DNA from: Chrysochromulina parva
Lineage: Eukaryota > Haptophyta > Prymnesiales > Chrysochromulinaceae
Reading direction: 5' to 3'
Length of the DNA stretch: 24,964 bases
Assembly (NCBI GenBank): GCA_002887195.1
Contig: PJAB01000511.1
Location: forward strand, 1-24,964
The notes below the pieces were generated by a model. That model had not been told where the DNA came from and made no database searches. It saw nothing but the letters and a program-made list of their open reading frames with translations. How positions within the stretch are numbered: position 1 is the stretch's first letter; each line of letters opens with the position of its first letter. Positions 9,009-17,600 of the stretch are shown in pieces. The translations under genes and the position numbers were made by a program.

Positions 9009-12000
9009 TCACTGTGGGACTGCGCAGGCGCGGCGAGCCTGAGACAAACGCTGCTCGCTGTACGCTGTGTCTGGCTGCAGCAGCACGCGCTGGGCCGGTA
9101 AGATCCTCGAGCGCACCTCCTCAGGTACAGCGCTGCGGCACGTCTGCGCAATTCGTGCAATCCATCCAATCACAATCGTCTCAGCAGTGAACCGAACGCT
9201 AGTCATGAGGTGGGGCTCATCAGGGCGGCGGGAGTGCACAAGGTTTGGATGGTTGGGAGTACACGCGGCATTTCACAAGCATTGTACAAGCAGGCGATGC
9301 AATGCCATACTTGGCGACGAGTGACATGGTTTGGATGGTTGGCGTCGCGGCGGGCGGGCGGCGGCGCACCCAGCCCCGCCCGAGATACTTGGTGAGCCGA
9401 TCGAACTCCATCTTCCGCGCGTCACCGCTCAGATCGTAGAAGAAGACGAACTCCTTGGCTTGCGCGTGGGCGACGCACGCCGAAAGCGGCACCACGTTCA
9501 CCATTCCAGGCTTCTTGAGCGTCAGGCCGCGTAGCTTGTCGATGGCGAGGTTGCCCACGTCGCAGTCGACTCCCGGCGGCGAGAAGGGCACCTGCGGCAA
9601 TGACGATATCCGACAGCGCAGTAGAAGACGAATGGGGAAGAAAAGTGCAAAGAGCAGCACACTGTCAGTACGCCGGACCCACGCTCAGCATCAAGGGTGG
9701 AGCGAGCATCATGGGCGGAGGGCTGAACCAGACGCGGAGGGCTGATCCATACGAGGGACGAGGCGCACCTTTGCTGGGTCGACGAGGTCTACTTCGAGTT
9801 TGTGCCCCTTCCAGTGGTAGGTGAGCCGCCGGTAGAGAGTCTGCTTACCCCACTGCTTCACGTGGGGGTCTTGCTCAATGATGTGGAGCGACTTGAGCGC
9901 GGCTGTGATCTGCTTCTCGGTGGCATCGTAGTCGGCTGTGTTCACGTCCACGTCGTTGGCGCTCTCGTTACGCATGATGTAGTCGCGCACGAAGCCACCG
10001 TACACGACGGCATTCGCGTCGAAGATAGCAGCATGGGCAATGTGCATGACCGCGTCCTCCTTAGTCTGCGGCCGCGGTGGCTTGCGCGCTACACGCACCC
10101 AAGAGAGGTGTACATGTAAGCTCGCAACGGAGAGAGACGGCAGAAAGGGGGGGAAGGAGCTGCACGCGCCCTCACCCATCACGGAGCAGCTGCAAGCGAG
10201 GGTTTCCGGAGGCGGTATGCAATCAGACGAAATCAGACGCAATCAGGCGTACCCGTCAAGAGCAGCTGCAAGCGAGGGTTTCCCGCGGCGGTATGCAATC
10301 CCGGCGTGAGTGGCACGCCAATGCGCCGCAGCTGCAGCGCCCCAGCCTTGGAAAGCGAGTCCAATGCGGCCACGCGAAGCTCACGCTCCGTGCCGGTCTT
10401 CACGTTGCGCTGCACGAGCCGGCCGTCGTCCTCCTTACGCACCTTCGGGCGAGCGTCGAGCACACTTGCCGCACGTGAGAGGTCACAAAGCTGGCGGATA
10501 GCACGTGGATGGAGCGAAAGTGTGCACCCAGTGGGCTTCCAGTCGCGGGCGTGTGTGCGTGGGCTCGAGCGCACGGGCGTCGGCGGAGTACTCCTTCCAC
10601 ACGCACTCCTTCCCTGAGCCACGCACCTCGTAATCATGCTTTTAATCAGCTTTTAATCAGCCTGTAATCAGCTTGTAATCAGCCTGAGCCACGCACCTCG
10701 TAATCATGCTGCGTACCCCCCTTGTTGGCAGATGAGCTGAAGCGCTGCTTGCCGCCATCACGGTGCACGGCCATGATAGCGGTGCACGCGGGTGCCTCAC
10801 ACACTTGCTGCCACCTGCCGTTGTCCATCTGGAAGCTGAAGGTGAGAGTAACCTCCGGCGGCGCAGGTGAGGCTGGCGAGACCGCGCCACTGCCTGGCAC
10901 AAGCTGCCGGACTCTCCGTCGCGTCAGCGTTTGCGTATTGATCTGGAAGAGCGCGCCGTCCACCACCTGTGTCATGTACAAGACCTTGTCGTGCTCAAAG
11001 TATTGGCACTCGCCCGTCGCGAGCGAGTGCACAAACGCTGCACTCGCGTCTTGAATGTGCTGCATCTGGCCGAAGTCATCGCGGTAAGCGAAGAGGCTCG
11101 GCGTCGCGCGCAGCTCGCGCCCGTTCTTCGTCTTGACGTTCACCTGAATGAAGATGATCGATCCGCTCGCATCACGCTCGCGCCGCGCTTCGTACTCACT
11201 GTTGCCGATCGTGTAGCGCTGCGGGCCGCCACCAGCGAGCACCTTGGCGAGCGTCTGTACCGCGGGCACGTCGTCCACCTGCTTCCACTCGCCAACGTTG
11301 TCGACCACCTCAAAGCCGGGCAGCTCGATCAGCTCACGCACTTTCTACAACGCCGCGAGCGCGAAACGACCCATTTCGTCAAGTAGAGCGCGGGGCGGCC
11401 AGACGGTCAAAGAGAGAGCGCCGTGAATTGGGCGCGGGCTAGGGAGGTAGTGCAAAGGGCTGGGGAGGAGTGGCCTGGGGAGGGAGCTGATGCGAGGATT
11501 GCGGGCAGGCGAGTGGCACGCGCACTTTGGTTTTGCAGTTGCGCTGCTGCAACTCGTTCGTCGCGGGGTCGCGAAAGACCTCGTACGCCTGCCTGCCGCT
11601 GTCTCCAACCGACGTGAATTCCTGCGTCCCGCCATCTATGAGCACGCGGAGGACGGCCGCTGTGCAGTCGTGCACGCACACCCAGCCCCCCAATTTGTCT
11701 TCGTCCTCGACCTCGAAGCCGAAGCCGCTCAGCTGCAGACGCGCCTCGAGGGGATGCTCCTTGAGCGTCTCAAGGGTCGACGTCAGCGACAGCGGCGAGG
11801 GCGGGGCGTGCGGATGCGGCGGTGTAGTCGAAGTTCCAGCGAGCGAAGCGTTTCGGGCTGCTTCGAGCATGCTCACAATCGTCACGGCGTCGATCGTTGG
11901 CACGCCCTTGGCTTCGAGCTCCTCGCGCATCTCCCGCATCATGTCATCGTCGTAGCCGAGGATCGACTCCACGTTGTCGAAGCCAGAGGCGCGCATTCTC

Positions 12001-13102
12001 TCCGCGTACTGCGACGCGTTGTCCCTCACCTCGGGACTAGGGCACGCCGCGAGCACATCCTTAAGGGTGGCCGTCGGGGTATGCGCCCAGCTCGGCGAGG
12101 AGGAAGACGCCGAGCTGGGCGCCGAGGGTAGCAGCGAAGGTGGCGAGATGTCGCTTAAGGTGCTGAACGCTGCGGCGGGCTGCCATGGCCCGTGCTTCAG
12201 GCACCATACAAGCACCGCCGGGTGTAGCAGCGTGCTGGCGCGCGTGACGTCGCCTTCGATGAGAGATTTGCGCGCCGCGGACGAAGAAACGTCGGCGACC
12301 TCCTGCACGGCAGCAGCAGCATCAATCAGAACAGCAGCACGTACACGTTGGCCGAGCGCTCTATTCCTACTATACATCATCGCCTGAAAGGATTGGTGGG
12401 GCAGGGGAGCGGGCCCCGGCGTGGGCGCTTGAGTTCTTATGCACATCGGGCGGCGCGGCGCACCGGGATCATGATAAAGTTGCCGGCGTCCAGGTCGATG
12501 CCGGCGCTGACCGCGGCTTTGATGACGGCCTCCGTGTCGCCTCGCCGCCCCAGTGTGAGCAGCCGACGCTCCGGGCCAGCCTGCGTCCACTTGTTATACT
12601 TTAGCACGTCGTCGGCGCCGTTCATAGTGAACTTCACGAAACCGAGTCGCGGCCACCGAGCCTGCAAGGTGCTGAGCATCGTGCTTGCACCGATCTCGGC
12701 AACACTCAGATCCACGTCCATCCACATGTGCTCCGCCACTGCGAGCTTGACCAGCTGGAGCCTTTTGCTGTAGCTCATCGAAGTTTGTCTTTTTTCCGCC
12801 AGCTTCCTGCTGACGTGATCGTCCGAGTTGAGCGAAATGAATCCGAGCACGGCTCCGAAGCGCTCTAGGTTGGCTGGCCTGCTCACACCTGCCCCCCACA
12901 GCAGGAGCCTGCGAGCCTCGATGAAGCCTTGGACGTGACCAATAGTCACTGGGCAGAGGCTGCCGCGCAACATGACGACGGCGACACTTGTGCCGACGGG
13001 CAGTGGATCAAGCAAGGTGGCGAAGCGGTCGAGCTGGTTGAAGGCGCCGGGTACGACGTGTGGATTCATCCCTGCTTCTGGTCGCGGCAGCTCCTGGTGC
13101 AT
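9009..13102 (-). CDS. NMNAT-like / SAM-like / WWE-like x4 / poly(A)-polymerase-type nucleotidyltransferase fusion
   Basis: Seven exons were deduced on the minus strand: 13102-12464, 12383-11526, 11344-10697, 10442-10253, 10088-9769, 9591-9370 and 9143-9009 (TGA), about 1003 residues. All joins keep frame. Domains: NMNAT-like (residues 38-275, GSLCPVTIGH at 47-56, SSSAAR at 246-251); SAM-like (320-390); four WWE-like units (432-738); nucleotidyltransferase (785-1003) with GGFVRD at 808-813, Asp824 and Asp826 in NDVDV, and Asp879 in LEVDLVD. Expected chemistry is adenylylation of nicotinamide mononucleotide to NAD and template-free nucleotide addition to an RNA end, with the WWE-like units binding ADP-ribose. 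The C-terminal joins are supported by the colinear paralogue ending at 13902. The ATG at 13102 is the first in frame. The frame stays open to 13168, so an upstream exon is possible. Family assignments are moderate to good; the combined function is unknown. Confidence 0.82.
9144..9369 (-). other. Intron 6 of the NMNAT fusion (226 bp)
   Basis: Donor GGCTGG|GTGCGC, acceptor TTGCGCAG|ACG, phase 0. The join reads GRGW-TCRSAVPEE, matching GRGWTCKSYIPPD in copy 2. GGTTTGGATGGTTGG occurs twice inside (9242-9256 and 9329-9343). Confidence 0.88.
9592..9768 (-). other. Intron 5 of the NMNAT fusion (177 bp)
   Basis: Donor AAAG|GTGCGC, acceptor CCGCAG|GTGCCC, phase 0. The join reads DPAK-VPFSPPGVDCD, matching DPRKQPKTPPGVDCD in copy 2, where there is no intron. 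AGGTGC occurs at both boundaries. Confidence 0.88.
10089..10252 (-). other. Intron 4 of the NMNAT fusion (164 bp)
   Basis: Donor ACGG|GTACGC, acceptor GTGTAG|CG, phase 1. The join reads LQLLLT-ARKPPRPQ, colinear with RQMLLRTPTKPPKPQ of the paralogous gene, which is the main reason for choosing this donor over GGC|GTGCCA. A second copy of the exon end and donor region follows inside the intron. Confidence 0.6.
10184..10300. repeat. 41-bp direct repeat with AATCAG-type spacer units
   Basis: Copies at 10184-10224 and 10260-10300 differ at two positions. Each contains AGCTGCAAGCGAGGGTTTCC and GCGGTATGCAATC. Around the first copy end and the spacer are three 10-bp AATCAGACGN-type units (10221-10250). 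The right copy is exon (minus strand) and the left copy is intron, the same arrangement as at 10613-10710. Confidence 0.9.
10443..10696 (-). other. Intron 3 of the NMNAT fusion (254 bp) with duplicated donor region
   Basis: Donor GAG|GTGCGT, acceptor CGAAG|GTGCGT, phase 0. Splicing reads YE-VRKEDDGRLVQRN and restores WWE-like unit 4. AGGTGCGT is present at both ends. A second copy of the exon end plus donor lies 70 bp into the intron. Confidence 0.75.
10613..10710. repeat. 28-bp perfect direct repeat flanking four 11-bp TAATCAGC units
   Basis: Identical 28-bp copies at 10613-10640 and 10683-10710 start CCTGAGCCACGCACC and end TAATCATGCT. Between them are four units of about 11 bp containing TAATCAGC. 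On the minus strand each copy contains the last exon codons and the GTGCGT donor of intron 3, so the 5' splice site exists twice. Confidence 0.95.
11345..11525 (-). other. Intron 2 of the NMNAT fusion (181 bp), 8-bp direct repeat at its ends
   Basis: Donor AAA|GTGCGC, acceptor GTTGTAG|AAA, phase 0. The octamer AAAGTGCG occurs at both boundaries (11521-11528 and 11337-11344, read on the minus strand). Splicing completes WWE-like unit 1 as NCKTK-KVREL. Confidence 0.7.
11853..12065 (-). other. SAM-like domain of the NMNAT fusion
   Basis: About 70 residues with the pattern L..F/VL....YAERMRASGFDNVESIL...DDDMMREMREEL.AKGVPTIDAVTIV, typical of sterile-alpha-motif helices (Y...F...G.....L..L...DL...G....G....I). 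It is colinear with the N-terminal domain of the gene ending at 21523 and with the one at 22312-22509. SAM domains mostly mediate protein-protein or RNA contacts. Confidence 0.65.
12198..12991 (-). other. NMNAT-like adenylyltransferase domain
   Basis: The domain is split by the intron 12384-12463. Exon 1 gives GSLCPVTIGH, matching the GSFxPxTxxH nucleotide-binding motif of NMN/nicotinate-MN adenylyltransferases, and NGADDVLKYNKW, matching the GaDxL...W element. Exon 2 gives SSSAARKSLIEGD...LLHPAVLVWCLKHG, matching the C-terminal SSTxIR...G...L...V..YI..H signature. Recovery of both signatures across a phase-0 intron supports the splice model. SSSAAR lacks the Ile of the usual motif, so activity is not certain. 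The broader nucleotidyl-transferase alpha/beta phosphodiesterase superfamily is the alternative. Confidence 0.75.
12384..12463 (-). other. Intron 1 of the NMNAT fusion (80 bp)
   Basis: Donor CCG|GTGCGC, acceptor CCTTTCAG|GCG, phase 0. A pyrimidine-rich stretch precedes the acceptor. Splicing joins the two halves of the NMNAT-like domain. Confidence 0.8.
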
Positions 13103-13901
13103 CTCCGCGTGTCGCAACAAAATTTGCGAGCGCGAAGTAAGGATCCTAACTTCGTGGACAGGAATTCGTCACCCTGCTGGTTCCTGGGCTAGGACAGTTC
13201 GGCTGGGAGGCAGCCCTCCGGACCCCGTGTCGCCTTCCCCTGTGACCTATGACGTATGAGGCTGACAGAAGCGAGAAGGGGAAAGCCTGGGGAAACAATC
13301 GTCAATCGAGGGTATGGGAAGGTAGCTTACCCTGATCGCTGTTCGCTGATGGCCTTTTGTGTTCACACGATGCCCAGTCAGTCCCGCAGTCAAGTGGCGC
13401 GTTTCCCGCCACGCATCACGTCACCACCTCCTCAGACCCTGACCCTCCGTCTCAAACGGTATACACGGCTCCTCTCACGACCTCTGCCCCGCGCCTCAGG
13501 CAGTCAATACGAGTACAGCTGCATACACAGCCGACAACCCACCCAGTCCAGTCACAGCCCACAGGTCGCCCAAGTGAGTCGTACTCGTGTGACTCGACTC
13601 TTTGAGCCTTCACTCTCGCAGCTTTAAGTACAGTCGTGCCGCTCCTGGAGAGCTATGAACATGGTGATAACAAGCCTTTCCCAGGATTCACCTCCTCTCT
13701 TGGGGAGGAAGCCAGCAGCACCGCAGAAAAGCTTGCAGTGCCGATTGCTGTGGAAGAACGAGCATGCTAGTTCACAAGCGTCCACTTCCCTTATTTCATC
13801 CAAACATGCGTGGATGCGCGTGCGTAGCACCCGCTTGCCTTCACTGTTGTCTTTGGTGCGGGGCGATAGACCCCGCCCCTCCCTTCTCGCCCAGCCGCTG
13901 C
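13103..13901. other. Intergenic region between the two minus-strand genes
   Basis: It holds the 3' flank of the PARP-helicase gene and the promoter/5' leader of the NMNAT fusion. The frame upstream of ATG 13102 stays open to 13168 and then meets a stop, so the leader could include a short upstream exon. Small open frames (such as 13256-13627) have no recognisable content. No TATA box or other element could be assigned. Confidence 0.55.
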
Positions 13902-14655
13902 TTATTTGTGTACTTCGTAGGTCCACCACGGCTTTGTGTACTTTTTCTTTGGTTTCAGCAACTCCGACGGCAGCCTCAGCTTCTGGACAATGTCTGGGGG
14001 GATATAGCTCTTGCACGTCCAGCCGCGACCTATGTACTTCTTGAGGCGAAGCTCCTCCTTATCATCTGGTCCATCTGGCAGCTGCCGGTAGAAGACAAAC
14101 TTTTTCGACTGGCAGTGTTTGATGGCCTTCGAGAGCGAGACGAGCTTCGAGTTGCCCACTTTCAAGCGCAGTCCGTTCTGGTCAAAGGCAAAGTTGCCCA
14201 CGTCGCAGTCGACGCCAGGCGGCGTCTTGGGCTGCTTCCTAGGGTCGACCAGATCCATTTCGAGCTGCGACCCCTCAAAGTTGAAGCAGAGCGTGTGCGC
14301 CGGGCCCTTCGCCTTCTCCTCGACGCACTTGAGGCCGTGGCGGGCGAGCACAGTCTTGATGTGCTCCTTCTTTTGCTGCACATCGTCCACATGCGTGTCC
14401 ACGTCATTCGCTGTCTCGCCACGGATGAGCCAGTCACGCAGGAAGCCTGCGTACATGAATTCGAGTCGCACTGAGTTCGAGTCACAAGTGGGTGCACACA
14501 AGAGAGGCAGAGGGATGGAGGGGGCATGTTCGACTCGCAGCATACTGACCGCCGTACACGCAGCCTTTTGCGTCCCAAATGGCCGTGTGGGCTATCATGA
14601 GCAAAGCTTGGTCCTTGCTCTGCGGTTTGGGCGGCTTGGTCGGCGTGCGCAGCAG
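13902..14655 (-). other. Poly(A)-polymerase/CCA-type nucleotidyltransferase domain (copy 2)
   Basis: Residues about 1995-2210: GGFLRD (2029-2034), NDVD (Asp2044, Asp2046), LEMDLVD, PPGVDCDVGNFAF, LKKYIGRGWTCKS. All three predicted metal-binding Asp residues are present. It is a full-length paralogue of the C-terminal domain of the downstream NMNAT fusion. The last 15 or so residues are Lys/Trp-rich. Confidence 0.82.
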
Positions 14656-17600
14656 CATCTGGCGCTTCTGGAAGCCACTACTTACGCCTTGTCCGTTGGC
14701 CGCTACCTCCGCTCCGCTGGCAGTCTCCGGATTCAGCATGTTCATTTCCATCGAATCGCCGCCGGAGCTCCATTGGAGATTCTGCTCCAGTCCGAGCGTC
14801 TCAATGAGCTTGGCCCGCACACGCCCGACCACCGAACTCGTTAGGGCTCTCGCCCGTCCCGCCATGCGGATTCGCACGCGGAAAGGACCCGCCGCACCCT
14901 TGGTCTCGCCGTCCCAGCTGTTGGTGGCAGCGTTCCATCTCTCGACCCTGATCCACTGGCCTTTTCCCTCTTTGCCCTCGAGCTGTTTGCGGTTGTCGTT
15001 CTCCGCTGCCCCAAGCGACTTATCGAGCTCATTACTGATTTCCTGCTGCAGCTCCTGCTTCACTTTAATGAACTTGCCAATATTGCCGTTCGATTCCGGC
15101 GGGATGGGCAAGATGATCTCCTCTTCGCCGAGGTCCTCGAGCCGCCGGTTGATGCGGAGCTTGATTGCGGCCTCCATCGCCGCGGGGCACGTGACAATGA
15201 GGTTTTTCCTGTCCTCCTTGCCAAAGTTGATCAAGACCGACGGAAACTTGCGCCGGATCGTCTCAAAGAAGGCAAAGTCGCCGTCCTGGACCAAGGCGTT
15301 GTGGCCCTTTTCGCCAAGGGGCACAGTGAAAGTGGTGCGCTTGAAGTCCCGGATCACTTTGGCCATCTTGGAAGGGTCGGGTGCGCTGTTCTCGAGCATC
15401 TGCGCATCAATGTACGAGGCTACTTGCGCCGACGGTTGCATCTTTCCGCCATCCTGTCATCCCACACGCGATGGCGATGAGAAAACGAGGTGGAGGCCCT
15501 CACGTGCGCGTCGGAGCAGCGCAGTGCAAGGAGCAAAGGAGCAAAGGAGCAAGGAGCAAGGAGCAAGGAGCAAGGAGCAAGGAGCACACGCAGAAGAAGA
15601 AGGAGAGACGGGACGCACCGTTTGGATGACGCTGCCAAAGAGCACGAGTTGCAAGGTGTCTGAGGCGGGCAAGGCAAGCTCGGGCTGCCAGAGGGTCGAG
15701 TTCTTGTCGAGCTTGACCTCTGCGGCGCCCTGAGTATTCTCCTGCTGTTTGATCTGCGCCTTAGCTTGCAAGAGCTGCGCAATGCTTGCTGGCGCAGCGG
15801 TCGTGGACTCATCGTCGCCGTCCTCGTCCTCGTCCTCGTCTTGTCGCCCGCGGTCCTCAACAAACGCGCGGATGCCTTGCGCTTTGGCCCTATTCTCCGA
15901 GATCTCCGAGATCCAAATGAGGCCATGGCTGAGGTCCTGCGCCTTCTTGGGCACTGCGACCTGGTCATAGTACGCCTTGCACAAGGCAGTGAGGAGGGCC
16001 TCTTTGAGCTCCTTTGGCGGCGACGTCTTCGCATCCTTCCAATGAAACGGGTCGCCCGCCGGATCGTACCCGCTAATGCCAAGCTTGCCGAGGGTGGCTG
16101 TGATGTGATCGTACACGACTTGGGTCTCTTCCAAGGGCTCAAGTGGCAGGTGGTGCTCCATAGACCAGTTGTACGCGCTGCCCTGCGCCTCCTCAATGAA
16201 GCCCTTGACCGTGCGCAGCAGCGTCCAATGGTCGCCCGAGCTATCTTGGAAGGTTGCTGTCCTCGCAGGCTTGCCTGCATGCCCCGAGCCTCCAACAAGA
16301 CCCCAGAGCGAGGAAGTCCACGAGGGCGCCGAGGGCGTCTGCACCTGCCTCACCTTGCGCTCCTTCTCCGTGGTGTCGTTGGTCTGCACGATCTCGCCCT
16401 TTTTGATTCTGGCCGTGTACTGCTGGCCCCGGCTCTCGTAGCTGACGGGCTTCTGGTCCTGCAGCAGCTGGCGCAGCTTGGCGACGACGGCCGTGTCGTG
16501 GATGGGACTGAACTGGCCGGAGTCCGTCTCGACCTCGAAGCCATGGGGAGCGTGAGACGATGCCGTGTCGGGCACTGGCTTGGCGGCCGCCGCTGACTGC
16601 AGCGGCTTGAGCGGCAGAAGGTTGACATGGCCGCTGCTTGAGAGGGCTGCCGCAAGGTAAACCCCTGCGGCGAGGCAGGATCGCTTCGACTCTGCCGGGT
16701 GCGCGCAGTGATAGAGAAAGAGGCCGAGGCGTACGCCGAGGCCGAGGCGCACGTTGAGACTGCCAACCGTAGTCAGCTGGTCGACCACCTCGCCGCCGAT
16801 GGTCTGCTCCGTCAGGAGACCGAGTGTGCGCAGCCGCTGCTTCGCCAAACGGACGGCTTCCTCCGGTAGCGGGTCGACCATCTCCAGCGGCACCGGAGCC
16901 TGCTTCTGGACCCGGCCGTCCTTCGGGTCGTGCGCCAGGCGCAGGACGGTCTGCTCGATGTTGGCCTCGGTGATGGCCGGCGGCGGCTCGTCTAAAAACT
17001 TCGCTTCGTCGTCGGCCGAGTAGAGGCGCACGCAGATGCCCGAGGCAACGCGCCCAGCGCGTCCGGTACGCTGGCGCATCGATGACTTGGTAATCGACTG
17101 CGTGATGAGCTCCTGCATGTTCGTGTGGTGGTTGAAGCGCGCGCGTCGCTCGAGGCCGGTGTCGATGACGTAGCGCACGTTGTCGACGGTGATGCCCGTC
17201 TCGGCGTAGTTGGTCGTGAAGACGATCACGCGATCCTCGCGCGGGCTGAGGACTGCGTCTCGCTCCGTCGGGGTGAGCTTGCCGTGGAACGGGTGAATAC
17301 CGACGAGGATGCTCTTGCTCTTGCTCTTGCCTCCACCCCCACCAAGGTGGAAGGAGAAGCCCTTGCCGGGGCGGTCAAAGGTGGTGGCGCTCGGGTCAAC
17401 GGAGAACCGGCTGCGACAGAAGCTGAGTGCGCGATTGATGTCGCCCTCCCCCGGCATGAAGACGAGCACGTTGCCGTCGGCCGAGCTCTGCAGCAGCTCG
17501 ACCGCCTGCTCCAGCGCCACCTGGCAAAGCACCTTGCCCACTCCCGCGAAGCCGAGCTGGCGCGTCTTATCGTGCAGCGACGCGTCTGCGCTGCCGGCCG

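Larger units (their letters stand above)
9009..10086 (-). other. Poly(A)-polymerase/CCA-type nucleotidyltransferase domain (copy 1)
   Basis: The domain spans three exons. GGFVRD, NDVDV and LEVDLVD supply the three carboxylates of the polymerase-beta nucleotidyltransferase fold as arranged in CCA-adding enzymes. It continues with PPGVDCDVGNLAI, LTKYLGRGW and TCRSAVPEEVRSRILP. It aligns along its whole length with copy 2 (13902-14655), which has no intron at the two positions interrupted here by 9592-9768 and 9144-9369. Confidence 0.8.
10374..11729 (-). other. Array of four WWE-like repeats
   Basis: Four units of about 70-80 residues share the layout (G)xW xxV ... L ... GG ... Y ... YE ... (L/I)xQxNxxTxxxRxLR. 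Endings are LQQRNCKTKKVREL, IQVNVKTKNGRELR, FQINTQTLTRRRVR and VQRNVKTGTERELR. The QxNxxTGxxRxxR ending is the hallmark of WWE domains, which bind iso-ADP-ribose or ADP-ribose in PARP and ubiquitin-ligase proteins. Unit 4 is split by the intron 10443-10696 and unit 1 ends at the intron 11345-11525. The canonical second Trp and Glu are not clear, so the name is a profile-level guess from the pattern. Confidence 0.55.

Noticed and set aside
9144..9369. Reading on past GRGW to a stop near 9220 as the protein's C-terminus
   Set aside because: Splicing TGG|GTGCGC to TTGCGCAG|ACG gives GRGW-TCRSAVPEE, which matches the paralogue; the read-through peptide does not match it.
13103..13120. Start of the NMNAT fusion at 13120
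   Set aside because: The codon there is TTG; the first in-frame ATG is at 13102.
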